From the NCBI GenBank assembly GCA_023428905.1, contig JAEYWP010000022.1, positions 310,001 to 374,000 on the forward strand: DNA of 64,000 nt, in the 5' to 3' direction. The notes under the pieces are model-generated. The model had not been told where the DNA came from, did no database searches, and saw nothing but the letters and a program-made list of their open reading frames with translations. The stretch is from Verrucomicrobiota bacterium. GTDB taxonomy: Bacteria > Verrucomicrobiota > Verrucomicrobiia > Opitutales > Opitutaceae. Positions 43,212 through 52,596 of the stretch are shown piece by piece; the first letter of the stretch is position 1; the number at the start of each line of letters is the position of its first letter. The position numbers and the translations under genes were made by a program.

Positions 43212-43531
43212 GGCGTCGGGGGGAGGAAGCGTGGGAGCGGTGGTCGCGGCTGGGCAGCCGCCGCACATTGGACCGTCAAGCAAGGTCACGCTTTCACCGC
43301 AAAGGGCTCCTCCTCACAAACGAAAACCGCGCCTCCGTCGCGCGTTTCTCCCTCCAGCATGAATTTTCTGCATGAGCCGGCGTCAGCCGCCGCGTTCCTT
43401 GTGTCAGCGTGCGGCCGTTTTCTCAAACGTGAGAGTAAGGCAGGGGTTGGGTGTGCCCGGGGCTGTCCGCACCGTCGTGCACCCTCGACCTGTAGCCACT
43501 CCATCACTACACGGCGGGGCCCCCGACATCC
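43212..43531. other. 320-bp divergent intergenic region
   Basis: This gap separates the esterase and the GH1 gene and must hold promoters for both. An imperfect inverted repeat around GCATGAATTTTCTGCATG is visible near 43360, but it pairs at only some positions. I see no gene or clear operator. Confidence 0.4.
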
Positions 43532-44869
43532 ATGAAGCCGCTCCGTTTCCCCCGCAATTTTGTCTGGGGGGTGGCCACCGCCGCCCCGCAGATTGAAGGC
43601 GCCGCCTTCGAGGACGGCAAGGGTCCGTCCATCTGGGATACCTTCAGCCGCGTTCCCGGCAAGGTGCTCAATGGCGACACGCTGGATGTCGCCTGCGACC
43701 ATTATCACCGCTACAAGGAGGACGCCGCGCTCATGGCCAAGCTCGGGGTGAAAAACTACCGGCTCTCGATCGCGTGGCCGCGCATCTTTCCGCAGGGCAG
43801 GGGAGCGGTGAACCAGCGCGGCCTGGACTTCTACCATCGCCTGATCGACACCCTGCTGGCCAAGGGCATCACGCCGTGGGTGACCATGTACCACTGGGAT
43901 CTCCCGCAGCCGCTGGAGGATGAAGGTGGCTGGCGCGTGCGCGGCATCACCGACGCATTCGCGACCTACGCGGACACGATCGTCAAGGCTTACGGCGACC
44001 GGGTGAAGAACTGGATCACGCTCAACGAAATCTTCTGCTTCACGACCTTGGCGTACGGTTACGGCAGCAAGGCGCCCGGGGCGAAGGAAGCGCCTGCGGT
44101 GGTGAACCAGACGTACCATCACGCGTTGCTTTGCCACGGGCACGGCGTGCGTGCGGTGCGCGAGTTTGGCGGCCGCGGCGCGCGCGTGGGGATCACGGAC
44201 AATCCCATCGTCACCATTCCGGTGAATGAGACGGAGGAGGACATCGCGGCGGCCCAGCAGGCGTTCGTCGATGAAAACACCCGGGTGCTCGAGCCGCTTT
44301 TCAAGGGGCGCTACCATCCGCGCTACCTGAAGTCCGGGCTGGCTCCCAAGGTCCAGAAGGGCGATCTCGCCTTCATTTCCCAGCCGACCGACTTCCTCGG
44401 CCTGAATCTCTACACCGGCAAATTTGTGCGCGCGGCCAAAAAGAAGGGCTACGAGGTCGTGCCCTTCCCCAAGCATTTCCCGACCACCAACTGCGCCTGG
44501 CTGTACCTCCTGCCGCAGAACATGTACTGGGCGCCTCGCCACCTCACGGACCTCTACGGCAAACGTCCGTTGTACGTGACGGAAAATGGCGCTGGCTATG
44601 ACGAAGACCCTCCGGTCAACGGCGAGGTGCTGGACCTGCATCGCCGCGAATACGTCCGCAGCTGCCTGCGTGAGTTGCACCGGGCCGAGGCCGACGGCGC
44701 GCAGGTGAAGGGCTACTTCCTCTGGAGTTTCATGGACAATTACGAGTGGGAGGACGGCTACACCCGCCGCTTCGGAATCGTCTACAACGACTTCGAGACC
44801 CAGAAACGCACGCCCAAGCTCAGCGCCCGCTGGTTTAGCGAGGTGATGAAGCGCAACGCGCTGATCTGA
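43532..44869 (+). CDS. bglA: GH1 beta-glucosidase
   Basis: A 445-residue cytoplasmic enzyme without signal peptide. Family features are FPRNFVWGVATAAPQIEGA at the start, YRLSIAWPRIFP, YHWDLPQPLEDEGGW, the acid/base Glu166 in TLNEIFCF, nucleophile Glu351 in YVTENGAGY, and GYFLWSFMDNYEWEDGYTRRFG. It hydrolyses beta-glucosides, typically cellobiose or related disaccharides, after uptake. It sits in the polysaccharide region and probably completes intracellular breakdown of beta-linked oligosaccharides. Length is normal for the family. Confidence 0.97.
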   Translation: MKPLRFPRNFVWGVATAAPQIEGAAFEDGKGPSIWDTFSRVPGKVLNGDTLDVACDHYHRYKEDAALMAKLGVKNYRLSIAWPRIFPQGRGAVNQRGLDFYHRLIDTLLAKGITPWVTMYHWDLPQPLEDEGGWRVRGITDAFATYADTIVKAYGDRVKNWITLNEIFCFTTLAYGYGSKAPGAKEAPAVVNQTYHHALLCHGHGVRAVREFGGRGARVGITDNPIVTIPVNETEEDIAAAQQAFVDENTRVLEPLFKGRYHPRYLKSGLAPKVQKGDLAFISQPTDFLGLNLYTGKFVRAAKKKGYEVVPFPKHFPTTNCAWLYLLPQNMYWAPRHLTDLYGKRPLYVTENGAGYDEDPPVNGEVLDLHRREYVRSCLRELHRAEADGAQVKGYFLWSFMDNYEWEDGYTRRFGIVYNDFETQKRTPKLSARWFSEVMKRNALI

Positions 44870-45237
44870 ACCACGGTTCCGCCTTGGGTGCTACGGAAGT
44901 CGTCGATCCGTCGCGGAGAGCCACGGGTCGATACGGCTGACCGCGACTTCGGTCCTCAATCAATCTCGCTGCCGCGCCGTGCCCGCGTTCACTGCACGCG
45001 GACACCTGTGCGAAAATGTGCTTGGCCCCCGCCGTTGACGGTGGTGGAGTGCGCCCGGTTTCCCCCCGGCCCGCACGTCCCAACCTTCACCGCCCCCCGC
45101 GCCCACGCCCCGCGCCACGAACTGTCCGAACGCGGCGCGCTGCCCGAGGGCCGCGGTGAGGCCCAGGCTGCGGATGGGCGCCCCCACCCGGCCGCGCCCA
45201 CCGGGGCGGTCTTGCCCAACCTCCCCCTGCATTGCCC
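44870..45237. other. 368-bp gene-free region before the DUF4861-kduI-kduD cluster
   Basis: No gene-like sequence is seen. The promoter of the uronate cluster should be here. A TTGACG at 45043-45048 could be a -35 element, but no matching -10 sequence is obvious in the GC-rich sequence that follows. Confidence 0.4.
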
Positions 45238-46413
45238 ATGAAACGACTCCTCGCGCTCGCGGCCGCCGCCCTGACCTCCACTCTGGTCGCCGCCACCTCC
45301 TTCACCGTCCGGCTTTCGCACGACCTTCCCACCGCACGGCCGGGCGAGGTGATCGTGATTCCGTTCAGCGCCGTCCGCGAACGCCTCCCCGAAGTCCTGC
45401 TCGACCACGTGGTGGTCAAGGATGCATCCGGCAAAATCGTGCCGGCGCAGGTCACCAATTTTAACCCGGACGATCGCGCGGCCCGCTACGACGATCTCCT
45501 CTTCCAGCACAGCTTCGCCGCCGGTGAGACCACCGCCACCTTCACGATCGAGACAACCGATCGCCCCGTTCCGCCCTTCCCGACCCAGACCTTCGCCCGC
45601 TACGTCCCGGAGCGGCTGGATGATTTTGCCTTCGAAAACGACCGGATCGCACACCGCATGTACGGGCCGGGCCTCGATACCCCCGCCGCCGGCAAGAGCC
45701 GCATGGTCAGCAGCGGGATCGACGTCTGGCTGAAGAAGGTCAGCTACCCGATCGTCGACCGCTGGTACCTTAAGGGGCACGACGCCTACCACATCGATTC
45801 GGGCGAGGGACTCGACCTCTACTCCGTCGGCACCCACCGCGGCATGGGCGGCACCGGAATCTGGGACGGCAAGGCACTCCACCCATCCCATAACTGGAAG
45901 CGCTGGAAGGTCCTGGCAAACGGGCCCATCCGCACCATTTTCGAACTGAGTTACGACACCTGGGATGCGGCCGGGGTGAAGGTGTCCGAGGTCAAGCGCT
46001 TCACCCTCGATGCCGGCCGCAACCTCCACCAGGTCGAAAGTACCTTCACCGCCCCCGGCCATACCGGACCGCTCTCGGTCGCAGTCGGCATCAGCAAACA
46101 TGCAGACGTGAAGGGCGCGGTCGCCCGCGACCAGGCCGCAGGATGGCTCTCGCTCTGGGAAACGTATCCAAAACACGGAGAACTGGGCACCGCCGTGCTC
46201 CTCCCCGCCGGTAACCTTGCCGGCTTCGCCGAGGACACGGGCAATCACCTCGCCCTCACCTCCGTCCAGCCGGGTCAGGCCCTTCGTTATTACGTCGGCG
46301 CCGGCTGGACCGAATCCGGCCACATGCCCTCCCGCGAGGCCTGGGAGGCCTACCTCCAGGATTTCTCCCGTCGCCTCGCCTCCCCCGTTAAGGTCGAACT
46401 CTCCGCCCCCTGA
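45238..46413 (+). CDS. Exported DUF4861-family protein
   Basis: A 391-residue protein with a signal peptide (MKRLLALAAAALTSTLVAA). The ATG at 45238 is preferred over a TTG two codons earlier. The sequence is beta-rich, with FENDRIAHRMYGPGLD, SSGIDVWLKKVSYPIVDRWYL, DSGEGLDLYSVGTHRGMGGTGIWDG and a long GISKH...YVGAGWTESG region, matching what I recall of the DUF4861 family. Members are common in polyuronate-utilisation loci of Bacteroidetes and Verrucomicrobia, but I know of no firm activity. It is followed 19 bases later by kduI, so a role in breaking down or processing unsaturated uronate oligosaccharides outside the cytoplasm is inferred. Confidence 0.83.
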   Translation: MKRLLALAAAALTSTLVAATSFTVRLSHDLPTARPGEVIVIPFSAVRERLPEVLLDHVVVKDASGKIVPAQVTNFNPDDRAARYDDLLFQHSFAAGETTATFTIETTDRPVPPFPTQTFARYVPERLDDFAFENDRIAHRMYGPGLDTPAAGKSRMVSSGIDVWLKKVSYPIVDRWYLKGHDAYHIDSGEGLDLYSVGTHRGMGGTGIWDGKALHPSHNWKRWKVLANGPIRTIFELSYDTWDAAGVKVSEVKRFTLDAGRNLHQVESTFTAPGHTGPLSVAVGISKHADVKGAVARDQAAGWLSLWETYPKHGELGTAVLLPAGNLAGFAEDTGNHLALTSVQPGQALRYYVGAGWTESGHMPSREAWEAYLQDFSRRLASPVKVELSAP

Positions 46414-46432
46414 GGCCCAATCCCCTTTAGCC

Positions 46433-47257
46433 ATGAAACTCCATTATTTTCCCAGCGCGGCCGAAACCAACCGGCTCACCACCGAGGAACTGCGTGAGCA
46501 CTACCTCATCCAGAGCCTCTTCCGACCCGGCGAGGTCACGGCGCACTACACCGACCTCGACCGCATGATCACCGGCGGGGCGGTCCCCACCTCCGCCCCC
46601 CTCCCGCTCCCCAACGCGAAGGAGACGGGCACCGGGTTTTTCCTGGAGCGCCGCGAGATCGGTATCCTAAACATCGGTACAAAAGGCACGGTCACGGTCA
46701 GCGGCACGCGTCACGAGCTGGGCAACCTGGACTGCCTCTACATCGGCCTGGGCGAGCGCGAGGTCACCTTTGAAAACGGGAGCGAGGGCCAGGCCGCCTT
46801 CTTTTTCGTCAGCACCCCCGCCCACGCCAAGCACCCCACCGCGGTCGCGCGCAAGGAGGACGTGAAGGCCGACCCGATCGGCGACGTCACCAAGGCGAAC
46901 CGGCGGCGGATCAACAAGTACATCCACCTGGACGGCATCAAGAGCTGCCAGCTGGTGATGGGCTGCACCGAGTTTGAGCCGGGCAGCATCTGGAACACGA
47001 TGCCGCCGCACACCCACAGCCGCCGCACCGAGCTTTACCTGTATTTCGATCTTGGTGACCAGATGGTGGTGCACCTGATGGGCGAACCTCAGCGGACCCG
47101 CCACCTGATCGTGCGCGACCGCGAGGTGATCCTGTCGCCGTCCTGGTCGATCCACTCCGGCGTCGGCACCGGCGCCTACCGCTTTGTCTGGGCAATGGGC
47201 GGCGACAACCAGGTCTTCTCGGACATGGATGCCGCGCCTATCGCCACCCTGCGCTGA
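46433..47257 (+). CDS. kduI: 5-dehydro-4-deoxy-D-glucuronate isomerase (5-keto-4-deoxyuronate isomerase)
   Basis: A 274-residue cytoplasmic cupin-fold enzyme that isomerises 5-keto-4-deoxyuronate to 2,5-diketo-3-deoxygluconate in pectin catabolism. Zinc ligands are His193, His195 and Glu200 in PPHTHSRRTELYLY, with a further His expected in SIHSGVGT. The HYTDLDRMITGG region and C-terminal WAMGGDNQVFSDMD are characteristic. Length matches the family (about 278). It lies between DUF4861 and kduD, so the substrate from pectate lyase action passes from this enzyme to KduD. Confidence 0.97.
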   Translation: MKLHYFPSAAETNRLTTEELREHYLIQSLFRPGEVTAHYTDLDRMITGGAVPTSAPLPLPNAKETGTGFFLERREIGILNIGTKGTVTVSGTRHELGNLDCLYIGLGEREVTFENGSEGQAAFFFVSTPAHAKHPTAVARKEDVKADPIGDVTKANRRRINKYIHLDGIKSCQLVMGCTEFEPGSIWNTMPPHTHSRRTELYLYFDLGDQMVVHLMGEPQRTRHLIVRDREVILSPSWSIHSGVGTGAYRFVWAMGGDNQVFSDMDAAPIATLR

Positions 47258-47322
47258 GCAGCCCTCTCCCTTCCGTCCGCGCTGCCTCCGGCGCCGCGGG
47301 CTTCCGGCAATCCTCACTTCCC

Positions 47323-47349
47323 TTGTAGGCGCGTCCCGGAGACGCGCCC
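47323..47349. repeat. Third copy of the TTGTAGGCG hairpin repeat
   Basis: TTGTAGGC is followed by a perfect 8-bp hairpin, GGCGCGTC with GACGCGCC and a five-base loop. It lies in the 114-bp gap between kduI and kduD. It shares the TTGTAGGCG head with the pair at 29942-30031 but has a different, still paired stem. Position inside an operon suggests it might affect mRNA stability or partial termination. Confidence 0.8.
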
Positions 47350-47371
47350 TGTATCCCTTTCCCCCACAAAC

Positions 47372-48139
47372 ATGAGCTCCATCCTCGAGAAGTTTAAGCT
47401 GAACGGAAAAGTCGCTGTCGTGACCGGTGCGTCACGCGGCCTCGGCCAGGGCATGGCCCTCGCATTGGCGGATGCCGGCGCGGACATCGTCGCCGTCGAC
47501 GTCCTCGGCCTCGAGGACACGGAGCGCCAGGTGAAGGCGATGGGCCGTCGCTGCGTGCCGATCATCGCGAACCTGGGCGACCGGTCCAACATCGGCAAGG
47601 TGGTGACGGAGGCCCGCAAGTCCTTCGACCACCTCGACGTTCTGGTCAATTGCGCCGGCATCATCCGCCGCGCCGACCTGGTCGACTTCACCGAGAAGGA
47701 CTGGGACGACGTGATGAAGATCAACATCGATGCCGTCTTTTTCCTCAGCCAGGCCTTTGTGAAGGACGCGATCGCGCGCAACGCGCCGGCCAAGATCGTC
47801 AACATCGCCTCGATGCTTTCCTTCCAGGGCGGCATCCGCGTGCCCTCCTACACCTGCTCGAAGAGCGCGGTGGCGGGCCTGACCCGACTGATGGCCAACG
47901 AACTGGCCTCGAAAAACATCAACGTGAATGCAATCGCCCCCGGCTACATGGCGACCGACAACACCGCGCCGATCCGCGCCGACGCCGAGCGGAGCGCTGC
48001 GATCCTGGGACGCATTCCGGCCAACCGCTGGGGCACGCCGGAGGACCTTCAGGGCGCCGTCGTTTTCCTCGCTTCCGCCGCCTCCGACTACGTCAACGGT
48101 TATGTCCTGGCAGTCGACGGTGGCTGGCTCGCCCGCTAA
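47372..48139 (+). CDS. kduD: 2-dehydro-3-deoxy-D-gluconate 5-dehydrogenase
   Basis: A 255-residue short-chain dehydrogenase: TGASRGLG nucleotide-binding motif, NCAG with Asn93, catalytic Ser147, Tyr160 and Lys164 (VPSYTCSKSAVAG), and FLASAASDYVNGYVLAVDGGW at the C-terminus. It reduces 2,5-diketo-3-deoxygluconate to 2-keto-3-deoxygluconate with NAD(P)H, the step after KduI. Adjacency to kduI supports this assignment over other SDR functions. Its stop overlaps the convergent alpha/beta hydrolase gene by four bases. Confidence 0.95.
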   Translation: MSSILEKFKLNGKVAVVTGASRGLGQGMALALADAGADIVAVDVLGLEDTERQVKAMGRRCVPIIANLGDRSNIGKVVTEARKSFDHLDVLVNCAGIIRRADLVDFTEKDWDDVMKINIDAVFFLSQAFVKDAIARNAPAKIVNIASMLSFQGGIRVPSYTCSKSAVAGLTRLMANELASKNINVNAIAPGYMATDNTAPIRADAERSAAILGRIPANRWGTPEDLQGAVVFLASAASDYVNGYVLAVDGGWLAR

Positions 48140-49017
48140 GCCACGCCGTTAAGGGGCTCCTCGAGGAAGGCGGAGATCTGCGCGTTTACCCATTCGGGTT
48201 CTTCATGAACCACCCAATGGGTGGCGCGGGGATGCTGCTCGATCCTCACGTCGCAGACCAATGCGTGGAGCCCCGCCAGGCAACGCGGGCTAAGCGCGGG
48301 GTCGCGACGACCCCACAACACCAGGGTGGGGACGCGGATGGCCGCCGCCGCCGCCTCGCGCGCCTCCGCACGAAACGCGGCCAGGTTCCGGTAATAGGAC
48401 AGTTGAGCCCGTAGTCCCCCCGGAGCTTTCCACGCGGCCTGGTAGGCGGCGCGGAGCGTGGGATCGAACGCCTCAGGTTTCCGGCAGGTGCCGAATAACA
48501 GCGCCCGCAGGAGAGCGTGATCACAGAAGCGCAAGGCGAGCTCCGCCACGCCGCGCACCTGGAAGCACCCGGCGTAGAGGCTCGAGAACCACTGCCGTGG
48601 GTTTCGTGTCAGCTCGCGCCAGAACAGCGTCGGGTGCGGGGCGTTGATGATCACCATCCGTTCCAGTAGGTGGGGCGCGCGACGCGCCAGCGCCCAGCCC
48701 ACCAGCCCGCCCCAGTCGTGACCCACCAGCACCGCCTTCCGGTCCGAGCAAAGGTGGTGTAGCACGCAGCTGATGTCCTCGGCGATGGCTGCAAGGGTAT
48801 AGCGGCCGGTGGCGCCAGGTTTGGACGACTCGTTGTATCCGGGAAGGTCCAACGCCACCGCGCGCCGCCCGTGGGCGAAGACGGGCAACTGCCGGTGCCA
48901 AGCCGCCCAGAATTCCGGGAACCCGTGAAGGAACAAGACGACGGGTCCGCTTTCGCCAGCAACCGCTGCGTGCAGATCAATGCCGTCGGCGCCTTTCAGG
49001 TTGAGATGAGTGGTCAT
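48136..49017 (-). CDS. Alpha/beta hydrolase (epoxide hydrolase/haloalkane dehalogenase-like)
   Basis: A 293-residue protein from ATG 49017 (MTTHLNLKGADGIDLHAAVAG). It shows the oxyanion HGFPEFWAAWHRQ, the nucleophile Asp in VGHDWGGLVGW, a cap domain, the acid in LVLWGRRDPALS and the His in HPRATHWVVHEEP. HDWGG identifies the Asp-nucleophile branch, which contains epoxide hydrolases and dehalogenases. It is cytoplasmic. It is convergent with kduD and divergent (43-bp gap) from the catalase-like gene, so the two may share a control region. The substrate is unknown. Confidence 0.88.
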   Translation of the reverse strand: MTTHLNLKGADGIDLHAAVAGESGPVVLFLHGFPEFWAAWHRQLPVFAHGRRAVALDLPGYNESSKPGATGRYTLAAIAEDISCVLHHLCSDRKAVLVGHDWGGLVGWALARRAPHLLERMVIINAPHPTLFWRELTRNPRQWFSSLYAGCFQVRGVAELALRFCDHALLRALLFGTCRKPEAFDPTLRAAYQAAWKAPGGLRAQLSYYRNLAAFRAEAREAAAAAIRVPTLVLWGRRDPALSPRCLAGLHALVCDVRIEQHPRATHWVVHEEPEWVNAQISAFLEEPLNGVA

Positions 49018-49060
49018 CGTAGAAGGTGCGGGCAACCTGCGCGTCGCGGCCCGTCTCGCA

Positions 49061-50164
49061 ATGAACCCACTCTCAGAATCTCTCCCTTCAGACCCTTCTG
49101 AATCCCATGCTGCGTTGGGCGTGGAGCAAATTCCTGCTGACGAAGCGGTGCACGTGGAACGTGTCCTCGCGCTGTTCCGCCGCGTCCAGGACCGCCACGA
49201 CCGGTCCAAGCGACCCGTGCCGCGGAGTGTGCGTTCGAAGCAGCATGCCTGCGTGTATGCGGAGTTGCGGGTCCGACCAGACCTGGGCCTCCACCTCCGG
49301 AATGGTGTTTTTCAGGCGGGAGCGATCCACCCAGCCCTTGTTCGCTTCTCCAACGCGAAACAACGCGACGATCGCCTGCCAGACGCCCACGGGCTCGCGG
49401 TCAAACTCCTGGACGTCCCCGGCGAAAAGCTGCTGCCCCAGGAACGTGCCGCTCCCACCCAGGACTTCGTCTTGGTCGACCATCCAGTGTTTTTTGCGCC
49501 GGATGCCGCCGGTCTCGTGCCGCTGATGGATACGTTTTGTCGCCTGCTCACAGGAGGCGTTTTTTCCCGCTTGGGTGCCGCCGCCCGTGTTGCCCTCTCG
49601 CGGGACCCTCGCTTCCGCCTCGCTCGCACGATGGCGGGAAAGCGGCCGGAGAACCTCCTCCAGACCCGATTCTGGAGTGGCACGCCGTCCCGCTGGCAGG
49701 ACCGGGCGGCCAAGCTGTCGCTGAGGCCCCTCCTCACGCGCACCCCGCCGCGGTCCACCCGGGAAGCCGACCGTTATCGTCTGGCAATGGTCGAACACCT
49801 GCAACGGGGGGCCGCCGTTTTCGATGTGCTGGTGCAGCTGCAGCGCGATCCTGTTCGCAACCCGCTGGAAGACGCCACCGTGGAGTGGCAGGAGGCTCTT
49901 TCGCCGTTCGAAAACGTGGGCTCATTGGTCATCCCGCCGCAGGCCTTCGATACCGTGGAGCAGCAGCGTTTTGGTGAGCAGCTGTCGTTTTCGCCCTGGC
50001 ACGCCCTGCCCGAACACAAGCCCCTCGGCGGGATCAATCGCACGCGCCGCCAGGTGTACGAAACCCTTTCTGCGCAGCGGCTCAGCGACAACCAGGTCCC
50101 GAAACGGGAACCGACCCTGGAGGAGGTGCGGGGCGTCTTCCCGGCTGCCCGCAACGCGTTCTGA
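49061..50164 (+). CDS. Catalase-like heme protein
   Basis: A 367-residue protein with the catalase-fold signatures LRVRPDLGLHLRNGVFQAGAIHPALVRFSN, DAHGLAVKLLDVPGEK, TQDFVLVDHPVFFAPDA and, near the end, LSFSPWHALPEHKPLGGINRTRRQVYETLSAQR. Length is below that of ordinary monofunctional catalases (480 or more residues), as in minimal catalase-related proteins, which often act as peroxidases, lipid-hydroperoxide-processing enzymes or allene oxide synthase-like enzymes. The start chosen is the first ATG after the divergent gene. The biochemical activity is not settled by sequence. Confidence 0.83.
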   Translation: MNPLSESLPSDPSESHAALGVEQIPADEAVHVERVLALFRRVQDRHDRSKRPVPRSVRSKQHACVYAELRVRPDLGLHLRNGVFQAGAIHPALVRFSNAKQRDDRLPDAHGLAVKLLDVPGEKLLPQERAAPTQDFVLVDHPVFFAPDAAGLVPLMDTFCRLLTGGVFSRLGAAARVALSRDPRFRLARTMAGKRPENLLQTRFWSGTPSRWQDRAAKLSLRPLLTRTPPRSTREADRYRLAMVEHLQRGAAVFDVLVQLQRDPVRNPLEDATVEWQEALSPFENVGSLVIPPQAFDTVEQQRFGEQLSFSPWHALPEHKPLGGINRTRRQVYETLSAQRLSDNQVPKREPTLEEVRGVFPAARNAF

Positions 50165-50217
50165 CGTCCGCGGTTTTTAAACTGTTCCCGCGCACGTCCG
50201 TGCGCAGGGTGATCTCC

Positions 50218-52545
50218 ATGCGTGAAGCCCACCCCGGCCCTCCGTCGCGTCGCTCCTTTTTGCAGGCGCTCGCCACCGGCGCCACCCTTGCCGCGCTTCC
50301 GTCCTGGGCCCGCGCCTCCGCCGGGGCTGACGAACCGGTCTCCAGAGGCGCGGCGGCAGCGGCAGGCGAAACGTGGTTTCGCCGCGCCGCCCGCTGGGGG
50401 CAGACCAACCTGACCGAGGTGGACCCGCGCCAGTTTGACCTCGCCTGGTGGCGCACCCACTGGCGCCGCACGCGTATCCAGGGTGTGGTGATCAACGCGG
50501 GTGGCATCGTGGCGTATTATCCGACCGAGATCCCGCAGCACCGGCGGGCGGCACATCTCGGGGATCGCGATCTGCTGGGGGAGCTGACCCGCGCGGCGCG
50601 CGAGGACGGGCTGGCGGTCTTTGCACGGATGGACTCCAACCGGGCCGACCAGGCGTTCTACGACGCCAACCCCGACTGGTTTGCCCACGACGCTGACGGA
50701 AAACCTTACCGGGTCACGGACCTCCCGGTGGCATGCGTCAACAGCCCGTATTACGACGAGCACATCCCCGCGGTCCTGCGCGAGGTTGCGACACGGTACC
50801 GGCCGGACGGGTTCACCGACAATAACTGGAATGGCCCGATGCGGCACCAGCCCTGCCACTGCCCGAACTGCCAGTCCCGATTCCGTGCCCGCACCGGGGA
50901 ATCGATTCCGCGTACCGCCGATTGGAACAGTCCAATCTACCGCGAGTGGATCCTCTGGAATTACGAGCGGCGTCTCGAGATCTGGGATCTCTTCAATCGC
51001 ACCACCCGCGCCGCCGGCGGGCCGACCTGCCTCTGGGTCGGCATGATGGCGGGCTCGCAAAACTGGCAGTCGCGGGTCTTTCGCGACGACCGCGAAATCT
51101 ACCGCCGCACGGAGATGATCATGCTCGACCACCAGCGTCGGTTTGATGCGGAAGGCTTCCAGCACAACGGCGAGACTGCCAAGCGGCTTCTCAGCGTGGG
51201 CGGCTGGGACAAGCTGGTCCCGGAGAGCATGGCGATGTATCACCTCTCTGAGCACAATTTTCGCCTGGCGATGAAGCCGTCCCCGGAGGTGCGCCTCTGG
51301 GCGGTGGACGGATTTGCCGGCGGGGTGCAGCCCTGGTGGCACCACGTCGGCTCGGACCAGCAGGACCGTCGCATGCTCGAAACCGCGGTGCCGCTCTGGC
51401 AGTGGCACGCCCAGCACGAGCGCTTCCTGCGCAACCGCCTGCCGGTGGCCGCGGTGGGCCTGCTCTGGACCCAGCGCAACATGGATTTTTTCGGCCGCGA
51501 CCACGGCACGGACCACGTGGATGATCCCTGGAACGGTTTTACCCAGTCCCTCGTGCGGGCCCGCATTCCGTACGTTCCGGTCCACGTCGATGACCTCGAA
51601 CGCCTGGTAATGGAGCTGAAGCTACGCGTCCTCATTCTGCCCAACCTGGCGGCTCTCGCCGACAATCAGGTGGATGCGGTGCGCCGCTTTGCCGAGGCCG
51701 GTGGCAGCCTCGTGGCGACGGGGCTGAGCACCCTCTGCGACCAGTGGGGCGATCCGCGGCCGGATTTCGCACTCGGCGACCTGTTCGGTGTGCATCTTCC
51801 TTCCTCCCATCCCTGGCGTAACGAACCGGAGCGCGATCGCTGGGCCTCGGAGTGGGCTCACACCTACCTCCGCCTCCTGCCCGAGCAGCGGGGCGTCCTG
51901 GAGGGTCCGCGCACGGGCAGCGAGCCCGTCCGCAGCGGCGATCGCCCTCCCATCCTCGACGGGTTTGAGCAGACCGATCTGCTCGCCTTCGGCGGTCGGC
52001 TCGCGCCGTTGCGGGTGGATCCCGGTTGCGAGGTGCATGCGACCTATGTGCCGCCGGTGCCGATCGCCCCCGCTGAGTCGGTCTGGATGCGCGAACCGGT
52101 GACTGAGATTCCGGCCGTTGTCACCCGCCTGCTTCCGGGAGGAGGGCGGAGTGTCTATCTCGCAGCGGATCTCGACCGCCGCTACGCCCGCGAGCGGATT
52201 CCCGACCAGGCACGCCTCCTGGCCAACGCCGTGCGTTGGGCGGCCGCCGAGCCGGCGCCGCTGGAGGTGACAGGTCCGGGTTTGCTCGACTGCCACCTCT
52301 GGCAGCAGGGATCCCGGCGGATCCTGCATATTGTCAATCTCAGCCATGCCGGCGCCTGGCGCACCCCGGTCGATGAGTTGATCCCGGTGGGTCCGCTTTC
52401 CGTTGCCGTGCGGTCGACAGAGTCCTTCCGGTCGGCGCGCAGTCTCGTCACCGAGGCAGTGTATCCACTCGTCTATGCCGGCGGCACCTGGACGCTGGAG
52501 GTGCCACGGGTGCTGGATCACGAGGTGATCGTTCTCGACACCTGA
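50218..52545 (+). CDS. Tat-exported glycosidase-like protein (GHL6/GH42-like barrel with amidotransferase-like domain)
   Basis: A 775-residue protein with a twin-arginine signal (SRRSFLQALATGATLAALP). A barrel domain follows (WWRTHWRRTRIQGVVINAGGIVAYYPTEI, then DGFTDNNW), with HCPNCQSRFRARTG in the middle, a beta-galactosidase trimerisation-like domain around MELKLRVLILPNLAALADNQVDAVRRFAEAGGSLVATG, and a beta-rich tail. The layout resembles the hypothetical glycoside hydrolase group GHL6 and GH42 relatives. The NNWNG and later segments could carry catalytic acids, but I cannot fix them. The context with a Gfo/Idh/MocA protein and rhamnogalacturonan esterase suggests plant polysaccharide use. 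Confidence 0.72.
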   Translation: MREAHPGPPSRRSFLQALATGATLAALPSWARASAGADEPVSRGAAAAAGETWFRRAARWGQTNLTEVDPRQFDLAWWRTHWRRTRIQGVVINAGGIVAYYPTEIPQHRRAAHLGDRDLLGELTRAAREDGLAVFARMDSNRADQAFYDANPDWFAHDADGKPYRVTDLPVACVNSPYYDEHIPAVLREVATRYRPDGFTDNNWNGPMRHQPCHCPNCQSRFRARTGESIPRTADWNSPIYREWILWNYERRLEIWDLFNRTTRAAGGPTCLWVGMMAGSQNWQSRVFRDDREIYRRTEMIMLDHQRRFDAEGFQHNGETAKRLLSVGGWDKLVPESMAMYHLSEHNFRLAMKPSPEVRLWAVDGFAGGVQPWWHHVGSDQQDRRMLETAVPLWQWHAQHERFLRNRLPVAAVGLLWTQRNMDFFGRDHGTDHVDDPWNGFTQSLVRARIPYVPVHVDDLERLVMELKLRVLILPNLAALADNQVDAVRRFAEAGGSLVATGLSTLCDQWGDPRPDFALGDLFGVHLPSSHPWRNEPERDRWASEWAHTYLRLLPEQRGVLEGPRTGSEPVRSGDRPPILDGFEQTDLLAFGGRLAPLRVDPGCEVHATYVPPVPIAPAESVWMREPVTEIPAVVTRLLPGGGRSVYLAADLDRRYARERIPDQARLLANAVRWAAAEPAPLEVTGPGLLDCHLWQQGSRRILHIVNLSHAGAWRTPVDELIPVGPLSVAVRSTESFRSARSLVTEAVYPLVYAGGTWTLEVPRVLDHEVIVLDT

Positions 52546-52596
52546 TCCTGCTGCTTCCCGTTCACCACCCCCGTTTCACCCTTCTCTCACTCTCTT

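Noticed and set aside
43355..43375. GCATGAATTTTCTGCATG as an operator for the GH1 gene
   Set aside because: Only about five of eight half-site positions pair, and no second copy is near.
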